In this document: positions 14,001 through 21,900 of the stretch, in pieces
Numbering within the stretch: position 1 is the stretch's first letter
How the letters are laid out: the number at the start of each line of letters is the position of its first letter
Source: Hemicordylus capensis
Lineage: Eukaryota; Chordata; Lepidosauria; Squamata; Cordylidae
NCBI RefSeq assembly: GCF_027244095.1
Contig: NC_069662.1
Span: 9,946,501 to 10,010,500 of the forward strand
Length of the DNA: 64,000 bases
Direction of reading: 5' to 3'
The notes under the pieces: generated by a model
Seen by the model: only the letters and a program-made list of their open reading frames with translations
The model's database searches: none
Told to the model about the DNA's origin: nothing
Program-made: the position numbers and the translations under genes

Positions 14001-17000
14001 GTCTGATATTGTTCTATTCTTCAATCCTTGTCTTCTTGGTTCCATGTAATATTCTAATTTTCTGGGATTGTGGATTTGGGGTTTTCATGAGCTGTACCCC
14101 ATGATCATCACAATTATAACAAATTAAGGTTTGACTTCTCTCGCTTTGCATGTAATGCGTCTGTCTCATATATCAGTTTCACCTTTTAATTTGCATTACT
14201 GAAATTAATGGACTTTTGCACGATATTCTAATTTTCCGAGTTTCACCTGTACATTCTTTTCCATGTTCTTTCCTTTTGACAATACATCCCTTGACCAGGA
14301 AAAACCTTTTTTTAGAGATGGCATATAAAGAGCACATTATTATATGAATATAAGCAGATTATACCTGTATTTACCTGAAAGCGAAAGAGCTCTGCATTTA
14401 AAGGCATTTCCCACTTTCTAACAGCAAAGAACTTTGAAAAAAACTGTTCTTGAATTCAGGTAAATATGTGAATCTACCACCACATGTAAGGATCTGCCCA
14501 TCTCTGGGTATCTCTGCTGCCATCATTCAGATCTGTTCTGAAGGATCTCAGACCAGAATCATACATCCCCCTCGGTTTATGGGATATCTCTTCTGGTGAT
14601 GTGGGAGAGAAATTAACTGATCTTACTCCTTGTTGACACTGAAATACAGGTGACCCTCATTATCCACATGAGTTCTATACTTGCTTACAACTGTGGATGA
14701 AGAAACCATGGATAACAAGAACTTGGGTCAATGGGAATTGGGGGTTTAGGGTCCTTGGGGTCAAAAATGGCAAAAACATGGGGAGGAGGCAGAAATAAGT
14801 GAAATAACATACTGTGCCATGCTTTCCAGGTCTCCAGGTGTCCAGCAATGCCTACCCCAATTCTACCAATATTCCACCAAAAAATCATGAAAAATCACAG
14901 GAATTAAAATGGTTTTGTTCAACAAAATGGTGGACAGAAATGACCTGAGAGGTCATTTCCAGCCACCCAGGAATCATGGATAGGTAAATTTCCACTGTTT
15001 TTGTATCTGTGAATTATCAAGTTGCGTCTCTCCATTGCCCAGCTGTAGAAGCACAAAACAACAGACATGAAGAAACACAGAAACCTACAACAGATTTTAT
15101 TGATGTGGCACAAGTTCTTGATGTGTGATGGTTTCAAGTATTAGATGTAATTAAGAATAGTGATTTCATGATATTGTCATAAACTCCTGTAATTTATAAC
15201 TGACAAAGGCGTTAACATTCCTGTGGTGATACACAGTTATATTTCCTTCCTTGTTTCTTTTCTCCACCTTGGGATTGGAGTGCCTTGCTTGGATAATTTG
15301 TTTCTGACCAACCTCCCTTCTGAGGATTCTTAGGTCCTTCTGTACACAGGTAATGGTTTTCCTTTAGAGATCAGATTTACTCCTGCTTCTACCTAAGCCC
15401 CACTAAGCTTCCCACTTCCTGGGAGAAGTCTTTCCTGTTGAGTATACCTTTTTTCTCCAAGCCTTTGGCTCACCTTCTCCCTGCCTCTTAACTTTAAACC
15501 GTCCTGCAGATGTTAGATGTTTTGTCACCCAGTTGAGCTAAAGTCAAGAGTGATATGTGTGTCTTTAAGAAATGTATCGACAAAGGTTCTCCAATGGCTT
15601 TTCCCTCTCTCTGTCTTCCCCCTTCCTGCATTCTAAGCACAGTTTCTCTGACTTTCCTGCTGCTGCATTGCAGCCTCCCTGTCAATGAAAATCACTACTG
15701 CACATATTTACACTGCAATAACAGTTTACACCTTCACACAGTTCTATAACGAAAACTTAGAAACATATAGTATATAAATAACATGTTCAAATAAGCACTA
15801 CTAACACAGAAATGCCAAAATGTCGCAATATGGTATTTGAAAATGGTAGAATATGGTATTTGAAAATGGTAGAATTTGAAATAGGGACATCACTGTGTAT
15901 GAGGAGAGGACAAAGCACAGTTGAATGCAAGAAGTAGTAAAGAGGTAAAAGTTAACCGAATTAGAGAGTATGCGAGAAACCTGAAACGAAGCTAATGAAA
16001 TGAATGAAAGCATTATAATAAGAAAGGCACAGTAAGATTATTTAATCTAATTGAGTCATTAACCACCATTTGAACTCGAGAGATGAAATGAACAGTCACA
16101 ATGGAAGATAGCAATAGCACTTACATTTATATACCGCTCTATAGCCAAAGCTCCCTAAGTGGTTTACAATGATTTAGCATATTGCCCCCCAACATTCTGG
16201 GTACTCATTTTACCGACCTCGGAAGGATGGAAGGCTGAGTCAACCTTGAGCCCCTGGTCAGGTTCGAACTTGTAACTTTCTGGTTACAGGGCGGCAGTTT
16301 TACCACTGCGCCACCAGGGGCTCTTTGATGCAAAGATGCGATTTATTGATATATGTTAGAAACAAAAGCACTTGATGCCCTTAACTGCTTTTCAGATCTT
16401 GTTCAGTCCAGTCAATATAGAACTATATGAAGGTGGTACATGCCCCAAATGTGCAGCTTAAGGGGCAGGGGAGGCTACCTACACTCTTCTAAAATGAATA
16501 CATTTGGATTCATGTGCAATCTACTAGGATATAATGTCTTCAGCTAACAGATGAAGATAGTTTACAGTAAATGAGACTCATCATCCATCTAGCTCAGAAT
16601 TTTCTGTGCTGACTGGTGTGTCAGTTGTCCATGGTCTCAGACAGGGGAGGATCATTCTCAGCCATAACCAGGGTATTAAGGACTGAACCTGACACATTTG
16701 GTGTCCCCGCTACATAACCAAAGATTGGGTATAATTTTTGAGCATTATATTTCTCATATACAGATCTTTCATTCTCTCTCTTTGCTCTTCAAACATCTGT
16801 TTGTATTCATATAAACATGAAGAATAAACTGAATCAAAACTTCAATTGAAAGAAATCATTCTTACAGTGGTAAGCTCTGGAAACCAGAAGCAGTGTGGGT
16901 GTCAAACAACAGTTCTGGGGCAATGTTAATGAGATGAGAAGTGATTCCACCAATGAGGATTTCCCCTGGCTGGTACCACTCATGTGGAGTATGAAGTGGA

Positions 17001-17089
17001 ACTTTCCCAATGCACTGAATTGGCTGTCCTTCAAATGCCATGTAAGGGAGCAGCAGAAGCAGCAGCATTACAGACTCCACAATCCTCAT
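4196..17089 (-). CDS. VMN2R: vomeronasal type-2 receptor, complete six-exon gene (gene A)
   Basis: Family C GPCR of vomeronasal neurons. Exons on the minus strand: 17089-16866, 12477-12186, 8966-8085, 7390-7163, 5845-5719, 5094-4196 (224, 292, 882, 228, 127, 899 bases; total 2652 = 883 codons plus stop). All junctions are GT-AG, phases match and no stop interrupts. Signal peptide about 1-20 ([17 protein letters not shown]); Venus-flytrap domain to about 540; nine-cysteine domain about 543-605 ([18 protein letters not shown]); seven helices about 615-870, with [23 protein letters not shown] and STKGKYMV motifs. Length is typical of intact V2Rs (about 850-900). Ligand unknown; known members detect peptides and signal through G-alpha-o and TRPC2. 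The start is chosen because it directly precedes the hydrophobic signal; an in-frame upstream ATG at 17170 would bury the signal. Introns are 4388, 3219, 694, 1317 and 624 bases. Confidence 0.95.
5146..5388 (-). mobile_element. tRNA-derived SINE in intron 5 of gene A
   Basis: On the minus strand the head has B-box GGTTCGAATCC (complement of 5331-5341), then a body with 'cctatatcgggtagcagcaa' and a tail containing 'actcctggtgaccacagagc' on the plus strand. The same family sits at 53640-53860. Family name not certain. Confidence 0.7.
5719..5845 (-). CDS. gene A exon 5 (cysteine-rich domain)
   Basis: Acceptor GGATAG|GTGCCT; donor CAGAAGG|GTAGG. 127 bases with [23 protein letters not shown] and ISNQK. 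The last base G joins AC of exon 6 to make Asp. Same length as exon 5 of genes B and C. Confidence 0.93.
6090..6370 (+). repeat. interspersed repeat in intron 4 of gene A
   Basis: Begins 'atactgctcttcaaccaaac' and includes 'cacagtctaaaaagaaacat' and 'gggatgttgtgctggggttg'. The same order of blocks recurs at 46970-47740. A SINE/LINE tail type repeat, family not named. The rest of intron 4 (5846-7162) shows nothing identifiable. Confidence 0.5.
7163..7390 (-). CDS. gene A exon 4 (end of ligand domain)
   Basis: Acceptor CACCTAG|CTCCATTC; donor ACTCAG|GTGGAA. 76 codons with [26 protein letters not shown] and IQWHN. Confidence 0.93.
7391..8084. other. intron 3 of gene A
   Basis: 694 bases, no repeat or additional exon that I can recognise. 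Confidence 0.5.
8085..8966 (-). CDS. gene A exon 3 (ligand domain)
   Basis: Acceptor TTTTTAG|TTGTCC; donor GGCAG|GTAATC. 294 codons with LSYGSFE at the start, [55 protein letters not shown] and [15 protein letters not shown], ending PWQ. Confidence 0.94.
9290..9575 (+). mobile_element. GC-rich hAT-like MITE in intron 2 of gene A
   Basis: Starts 'ctcttcacatgatcagtgtg', an imperfect hairpin, and contains GGATGCCCCACATGAGTGCA and the 'ctccgttatggagccggtgg' block. Close relative of the copy at 45711-46186, in the same orientation. Non-coding. Confidence 0.6.
9576..11505. other. intron 2 of gene A, unassigned repeats
   Basis: No exon. 9650-9740 resembles a common sauropsid repeat ('gcaatcctatgcactcttac'). 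Blocks with 'agctgcagttaa' near 9040 and, inverted, 'ttaactgcagtta' near 11290 suggest an older DNA transposon spanning 9.0-11.3 kb that later took the MITE at 9290, but I cannot fix its ends. Confidence 0.35.
11506..11690 (+). mobile_element. Sauria-type SINE, 5' truncated
   Basis: Retains 'caaatccccattcagccatg' (rest of the B box), 'gggccagtcac', 'cacaaggttgttgtgag' and 'gggctccttggaggagg', with an AATAATAATAAA tail. The A-box part is missing. Same family as 386-606. Confidence 0.65.
12186..12477 (-). CDS. gene A exon 2 (ligand domain)
   Basis: Acceptor TTGCAG|GATCGTG; donor CCACAG|GTAGG. Contains [31 protein letters not shown] and LGLYKIPQ, hallmarks of V2R exon 2. Length 292, identical to gene B exon 2. 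Confidence 0.93.
12712..13192 (+). mobile_element. hAT-like MITE in intron 1 of gene A
   Basis: Starts GAGGCTGTTCTCATGCAC and ends with the inverted counterpart 'ttctcacggatcataagaaaggcctc', giving terminal inverted repeats of roughly 20 bases. Interior non-coding. A tandem pair of 'gggcagacccagtaac' lies directly to the left. The blocks 'aggtgcctgcc' and the left end are shared with 33180-33402. Confidence 0.55.
13470..14249 (+). mobile_element. Tc1/mariner deletion derivative with long inverted ends
   Basis: Flanked by TA on both sides (13468-13469 and 14250-14251), the target duplication of Tc1/mariner. Termini are CAGGTGAAACTCGGAAAATT and its complement. The inverted repeats run about 263 bases (13470-13732 and the complementary end) and differ at only around eight positions by eye. 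Between them only the C-terminal part of a transposase remains (13748-13971). The whole unit is 780 bases, so most of the transposase is deleted; it could move only with enzyme supplied in trans. Confidence 0.85.
13748..13971 (+). pseudogene. Tc1/mariner transposase C-terminus
   Basis: Starts DWPANPPDL, then after a one-base loss near 13777 continues IENLW, followed by [39 protein letters not shown] and TKY-stop at 13971. The NPIENLW block carrying the last catalytic acid and the C-terminal SMP.R..AVI..KG..TKY signature identify a Tc1-like enzyme. The DNA-binding domain and the first two catalytic Asp regions are absent. Confidence 0.8.
14647..15025. mobile_element. possible Tigger/pogo-like MITE
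   Basis: The left part 'ggtgaccctcattatccaca' followed by 'catggataacaagaacttgg' resembles Tigger-type inverted ends (GTGACCCTCGTTATCC). The right end is only weakly matched near 15010. No coding part. Could be chance resemblance. Confidence 0.35.
15517..15576 (+). repeat. inverted copy of the gene A upstream block
   Basis: This 60-base segment matches the complement of 17197-17256 at all but about five positions. The partner lies 108-167 bases 5' of the gene A start codon. Here it sits in intron 1 in the opposite direction. No convincing exon 1 follows it on the plus strand. It may be a displaced promoter element or a shared transposon relic. Confidence 0.75.
16110..16325 (-). mobile_element. 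tRNA-derived SINE in intron 1 of gene A
   Basis: On the minus strand it starts 'agcccctggtggcgcagtgg' (A-box region) with B-box GTTCGAACC (complement of 16261-16269) and a tail running to 'cggtatataaatgtaagtgc'. A typical squamate SINE; not a tRNA gene because the cloverleaf is not kept. Confidence 0.75.
16866..17089 (-). CDS. gene A exon 1 (signal peptide and start of ligand domain)
   Basis: ATG at 17089-17087. Encodes the leucine-rich signal peptide and the [11 protein letters not shown] motif that opens V2R ligand domains. Donor ACT|GTAAGAATG; ends in phase 2 and completes Leu with the first base of exon 2. Confidence 0.93.
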
Positions 17090-17178
17090 AGCAAGGTTCT
17101 CTTCTGGATATAGACTCTCCCGTCTCTCTATCACAGTAGCTCTTGCATCAGCCTGGTTTAAATCAACCACACCTTATG

Positions 17179-17186
17179 ATAAATAG
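17179..17186 (-). promoter_or_regulatory. TATA-like element of gene A
   Basis: CTATTTAT on the minus strand, about 90 bases 5' of the gene A ATG. Gene B has a TATATTATA at a similar distance (80 bases). No transcript evidence. Confidence 0.25.
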
Positions 17187-17196
17187 CTCTGCCAGT

Positions 17197-17256
17197 GCAT
17201 TTCTTAAAGGCGCACATATTACTCTTGACTTTAGCTCAACTGGGTGACAAAAGCAT
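17197..17256 (-). promoter_or_regulatory. conserved 60-base block 5' of gene A
   Basis: Lies just 5' of the TATA-like element and reads 'gtcacccagttgagctaaag' on the minus strand. Present again, inverted, at 15517-15576 with about 92% identity. The position suggests promoter sequence, but a repeat origin is equally possible. No equivalent was seen 5' of gene B. Confidence 0.35.
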
Positions 17257-17639
17257 GCCTTGATTGCCAGAAAGAGAAGCTGGGGGGGGGAGTGTGGGCA
17301 CGTGCCCCCCATTAAAAGTGGTGTGTTCCCTCACCTGACCCCCATGTCTTTTTCAAAAATCTAATATGTAGGACACAGATTGCCCTCCCATAAGTGCATT
17401 TTGCCACCTACTTTTTTTTCCTGGTGCTGCAACTGGTTGCTAGTAAATAATCACTGATCTGTAAATGGAGGAAAAGCCTTTCCTTTCTGCCTTTCCACCT
17501 GGCAGGCTGTTTGTCTCTAATTCCTTTGCCCTAACCACTTATGGTACATAGAAACACATAGTTGTTTTCTGGTTTTCTTCCTAAATTCTTCTGGAAAACT
17601 GTTGGAGACTTGATCAGATGATTCAATGACAATGATTTT

Positions 17640-18190
17640 TATAATTATATGGGGAGACAATCACTTCTGCAAAGTTGGTGGGCTCCCTGGGGCACCATTG
17701 GTAGCAGATGTGCTGAAGCAATTATGTTCACCAGATGTCAACAGAATCTTCTGCTAGTGTTTAGTGGGACAGAGACTGGGTGGTATTTTAGAATGATCAA
17801 TAACAAATGGCAAAGCTACTTCATCCATTCCCAGTCCTGTCCAATTCTTAATCTTTTTTGCTTGGTTTTCAACCAGTTGGGGTGTTATTATCAAGTCATC
17901 CATTTTGGTTCCATCCAATTTCCCCTCAACCTTTTTTATGCATTCTGCATTCTTGTTGTAATCAACAGGGCTGTCCCAAATGTTTCTCCAAACCCCAAGT
18001 AGCTGTTCCCTCTCTTGTTGCACCATGTTATCCAATTTTTCTCCATTAACACTCTGATAAAACCAATGTTGATTTGAATAGAAAAGGAAATTTTGTTGGT
18101 ATTGCAGTACACGAACATCATATCAGCTGATCTTCTTTGCTACTGCTGTAATTAGCTGTTTCACAATTTCAAGGGCTTCTTGGATCGTCT
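17640..18190 (-). mobile_element. LINE remnant, possibly R4/Dong-like
   Basis: A minus-strand frame at 18035-17754 reads QEREQLLGVWRNIWDSPVDY, a DDLIITPQLVENQAKKIKNW-type segment, then W(T)GLGMDE, reminiscent of the KNWTAPGPD region before the reverse-transcriptase domain of R4-like LINEs. A CTTTGAACATTG end and a (TTA)n tract lie on its right. Family call is tentative. Confidence 0.4.
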
Positions 18191-18200
18191 TTGAACATTG

Positions 18201-18211
18201 TAGTAGTAGTA

Positions 18212-18244
<33 letters not shown>
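18201..18244 (+). repeat. (TAG)n/(TTA)n microsatellite
   Basis: TAGTAGTAGTAG then about ten TTA units. Confidence 0.9.
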
Positions 18245-18246
<2 letters not shown>

Positions 18247-18644
18247 ACTGATTATTAGCTTAATTCTGCTCCTCCTACTGGCATGTTGCAGTTGCTTTGT
18301 TTAGGTCCCTAGAAGGAATTATGAGAGTGGAGAGAAGCATTCTTTGTGTATCTCTCCATTCAGGGCAGCACAGTGACATGTTTACTGAAAGATGGCCTCC
18401 ATTCAGCACTTTCCACTAAGCCAAGCAACCCACTCAGCAGCCCTTTTAGAAGCAGTGCAGGGCAAGCTGGTTGTCATTAGGACCTAAGCAGAATTGGATC
18501 TGTATGCTCTGATTGACCTCGGGAGTAGGGCCTTTTTCACCTACTTTGATGATCCTATGTCTCACCTAATCCTCAGTAACCAAGTCCATTGGGTGCCAGG
18601 GCATGGCCTGAGGGAACATAAAGCAGCCAAACTATAATAACAAA

Positions 18645-19116
18645 TAGGGATGTGCACGGAAATCTTCGGTGCCGGCGGGGGTAGCTCTTTGAGGGGGAGG
18701 GTGTACTCACCCCTCCTGCCACATTTCCCCCGCCAGCGCATTGTTTTTTTTAAGCCTCTCGGGGCGGCAGCGTTCCACCCTGCCACCCTGTTTGCCCCAT
18801 TGGCCGGAAGTGGCCGGAAGTGGTGAGTGTGCACACACATGGCAGAAGGGTGCTCACGCGCACGCAACAGGCGCACACGCACTCACGACTTCCAGCTGAC
18901 GGGGCAAATGGGGCAGCAGGGAGGAACGCTGCCGCCCCGAGGGGCTTAAAAACAACAACACACCAGCCGGGGAAATGCGGCGGGAGGGGTGAGTACACCT
19001 TCCCCCACCCTTAAAGCGCTACCCCCGCCGGCGCCGAAATGCCGAAACCACCCCCAGTGCTGAAATGTTTCGGAGACCTTCATAATGGCCTCCAAAACGT
19101 TTCAGGCACATGCCTA
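18645..19116. mobile_element. palindromic non-autonomous hAT element
   Basis: Ends TAGGGATGTGC and GCACATGCCTA, with target duplications ATAACAAA (18637-18644) and CTAACAAA (19117-19124), 7 of 8 matching. The two halves are nearly complementary over most of the 472 bases (e.g. 'ggtagctctttgagggggag' against 'ctcccccacccttaaagcgctac'-type sequence), so the unit can fold into one long hairpin. GC-rich, non-coding; frames inside are by-products of the palindrome. Confidence 0.8.
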
Positions 19117-19429
19117 CTAACAAAGCAGGTTTAAGTCTGGTCAGTGCCTGGATGACTAATCGTTGATTCTGTTGTAGCAAATGGTGTCTTTCATTATAAT
19201 TTGCTTGAACAACCTTTCTTTATTATCAACAGCTGTATTTCAAGTTTTCTTACATTTTTTCCAACATACACAACCATTTTGTTGAGACAACTCTCATTAA
19301 TTTTTATACACATCCAACAATTTAGTTTTAATACATATCCAACAATTTTATAGACACCCCATTTATCACCCCCCCACATCACAACTGTGTAGAAACCCCC
19401 ACCCCCCACCCCGAGCCCCAACAAGCAAG

Positions 19430-19795
19430 TTCAAAGCATCTGGAACCATAGATTTTGATATCTATCCATCTTCATCCATCTGATACACCGTGACCACACC
19501 TGGATAGAGATAGCTTGGCCACAGTTACTCATGCCCTGGTAACCTCTCTCTAAGTTTACTGCAATGCATTGCATGTGGGTCTGCCCAGAAACTGCAGTTG
19601 GTACAAAATAGGGATGCAAGATTATTAACTGGGAATGGGTGCTTTGATCATATTATGTCACTGTGCCAGTCAGCTACACTGGCTCCCAATCTGTTTCCAG
19701 GCCCAATTCAGTGCTGGCTTTAACCTTTAAAGCCCTAAACGGCTTGGGGCCCATTACCTGAGAGAGCACCTTGCCCTATTGGTCCCTACTTGGAC
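19430..19795 (+). mobile_element. L2-clade LINE 3' coding remnant
   Basis: Plus-strand pieces match the end of an L2-type reverse transcriptase: a CNALHVGLP-like segment near 19560 and QLHWLPICFQ near 19675, then a KALNGLGP-like stretch. Interrupted by stops; ends where a hAT fragment begins at 19796. Confidence 0.65.
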
Positions 19796-19989
19796 TAGGG
19801 ATGTGCAAACCCGTTCGAATTTGAACCAATTCAAATTTGAACTGGTTTGGTTCAATGGTTGGAATGCGAACCGAACCTGCCATTAGGTTCGAGCAGCTGG
19901 TTTGAATTCGAACCAAACTGGGGGGTTTGATTTGAACCATTTTGAACTTGTTTGAACCTCCCAAAGTGGGTGGGGTGGTAGTTGCCACC
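19796..19989. mobile_element. hAT element fragment, left end
   Basis: Starts TAGGGATGTGCAAACCCG and is rich in GAACC/GGTTC repeats like other members of this family. Its right end is lost at an (ATC)n tract. Confidence 0.6.
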
Positions 19990-20031
<42 letters not shown>

Positions 20032-20032
20032 T
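19990..20032 (+). repeat. (ATC)n microsatellite
   Basis: About fourteen ATC units. Confidence 0.9.
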
Positions 20033-20780
20033 TGTTAGCCACACAATAACAAATTATTCTTTTGGACGTTCTGCAAAGCAACAAGGAAGGAACTTACAGG
20101 AGGTGGTGGTTATTAACATACCCAGATCCCAAGATGTTTAGAGCTACAGAGTGAAGAAGTGGCACCTTAATTGTGTCTGGAAATAAATAGATCACCTGTG
20201 AAGATCAAAGAATACTGAGTCATACCATCTGCTCACTTCACCCCAGATAACAATGCACCAGAGACATCTTCTGCCAACGGTAAGTTTGGAACACTTTTTA
20301 ATGGCAGTCCATGCAAAAGATTTTACACCAATATCCCAGAATCATAAAGCCTAGGGTGTGGCAGAAGAAACTCTCCAAACAGTGGTTGGCATTCTGACTA
20401 ATCAAGCACATGTGCAACAAAGTTGTGCACTTATAAGAAAAGCAAAGAGCTGGCCAAAATTCAGAAGCTCAGCTCTTGCACTCATGTGCTAAAGTTAGCT
20501 GCAATGTTAACAGATGGATGAAGAGGTTGCCCTGCTGGGGGCACACCACAGGTTGGGCATCTAGTTGTACAAAAGAAAGGCTATTTGTGTTAGTGCAACA
20601 CTAGTCTGGAACACAATATGCAGACTTGGCAAATCTAGCTAGCACCACATCCTTGCACTCGTGCAGCCTGCATGCATACTTCATTAGTCAGGAGGTTGGC
20701 CAGTGTTCTTGTGGACCACACATCCTTGCGCAACAATGCAAAATTGTACAATTGAAGCAGGGTTGAATACATGAAGATGT
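20033..20780. other. intergenic between gene B and gene A, unassigned
   Basis: No exon. Several blocks look like old interspersed repeat ('cccagatcccaagatgttta'), but I cannot name a family. Confidence 0.4.
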
Positions 20781-20786
20781 TTTAAT
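20781..20786 (-). terminator. candidate polyadenylation signal of gene B
   Basis: ATTAAA on the minus strand about 215 bases past the gene B stop codon at 20999. Confidence 0.3.
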
Positions 20787-20998
20787 TTAGAGGAAACAAG
20801 CATTCAATAGAAGAGAGACAATAACTGAAGAGGGGAGATGGATCTAGAAATATGCTTTCTTTGCTTCACTTGGTTGATATACGATTAGGACAGATTTAAA
20901 ACATAAGGGCTGCAAGCCCAAATAAACTAACTTGGAAATAAAGCTAGGGCAATCCATCATATTTACTTCTGAGTAAGATGGTGAGAGCTGTCAGGATC

Positions 20999-21900
20999 TT
21001 ACTTATTTCTCCGTTTTAGCTGCTCTTTAGAGTTCAGTTCAGGTCTCAGAACAATTATATACACTTTTGGGGAAAAGATGCATCCCAGTAACCCAGCACT
21101 GGAAGCCAAGATGGAGAAGATTTCCACAGCCACCATGTATTTCCCTTTGGTACTTAGATAAGTTGGGACAAAAGATAACCAGACACTGCAAAACATTAGC
21201 ATGCTGAAAGTGATAAATCTGGCTTCATTAAAAGTATCAGGCAATTTCCTAGCAAAGAAAGCCACAATGAAGCTGACCAGAGCTAGAAATCCCATGTACC
21301 CCAGAATATAGTAGTACATGTTGCCTGATCCTTCATTGCATTGAATTACAATTTCTTCATCCACAGAGTGCATGTCCATATCTGGGAATGGAGGATCATT
21401 ACATAGCCATATTATGCAAATACTTGCTTGAATTAATGAGCAACAGAAAACAACGAAACCTGCAAATCTTTTCCCCAGCCATTTCCTCATCTTGGTTCCT
21501 GGCATAGTGGCCATGAAAGCCAGAACTACTGTGAGCGTTTTTGCCAGCACAGAAGAAACAGCCACTGAGAAGATGATGCCAAAAGCAGTTTGGCGTAGAT
21601 GGCAAGCCAGTATCTGGGGCTGGCCAATGAATAGCAGGGAGCAGAGGAAACAGAGCAGGAGGGAGATGAGCAGAGAGTAGGTGAGGTTCCGATTGTTGGC
21701 TTTGACAATGGGAGTGTTCCGGTGCTTAATGAAGATTCCGAGCACCAAAGCTGTGGTCAAAGAAAGAGACAGGGCCAAAACAGCCAGACTGATGCCCAAA
21801 GGTTCATCATAAGACAGGAAGTTTAGCTCCTTGGGAAGGCATTGATTTCTCTCCTTGTTAGGATATTGATCTTCTGGGCATTTGAAGCAGTCATCCATAT
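20999..21900 (-). CDS. gene B exon 6 (seven-transmembrane domain)
   Basis: Acceptor TTTAAAG|ATATGG. Starts [14 protein letters not shown], seven hydrophobic segments, ends KRRNK then stop at 20999. Confidence 0.95.

Noticed and set aside
15555-15749. Relic V2R exon 1 on the plus strand after the inverted block
   Set aside because: A leucine-rich and Cys/Asn-containing short frame follows, but the YxPGD(L/I)IIGGI motif and a matching donor are absent.
16110-16325. tRNA gene suggested by A-box and B-box sequences
   Set aside because: The boxes belong to a SINE head with a long non-tRNA body; the cloverleaf is not preserved. The same applies at 386, 5146, 30598 and 53640.
18562-19014. Several overlapping frames on both strands
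   Set aside because: Created by the palindromic GC-rich hAT element; the plus and minus frames are near mirror images.
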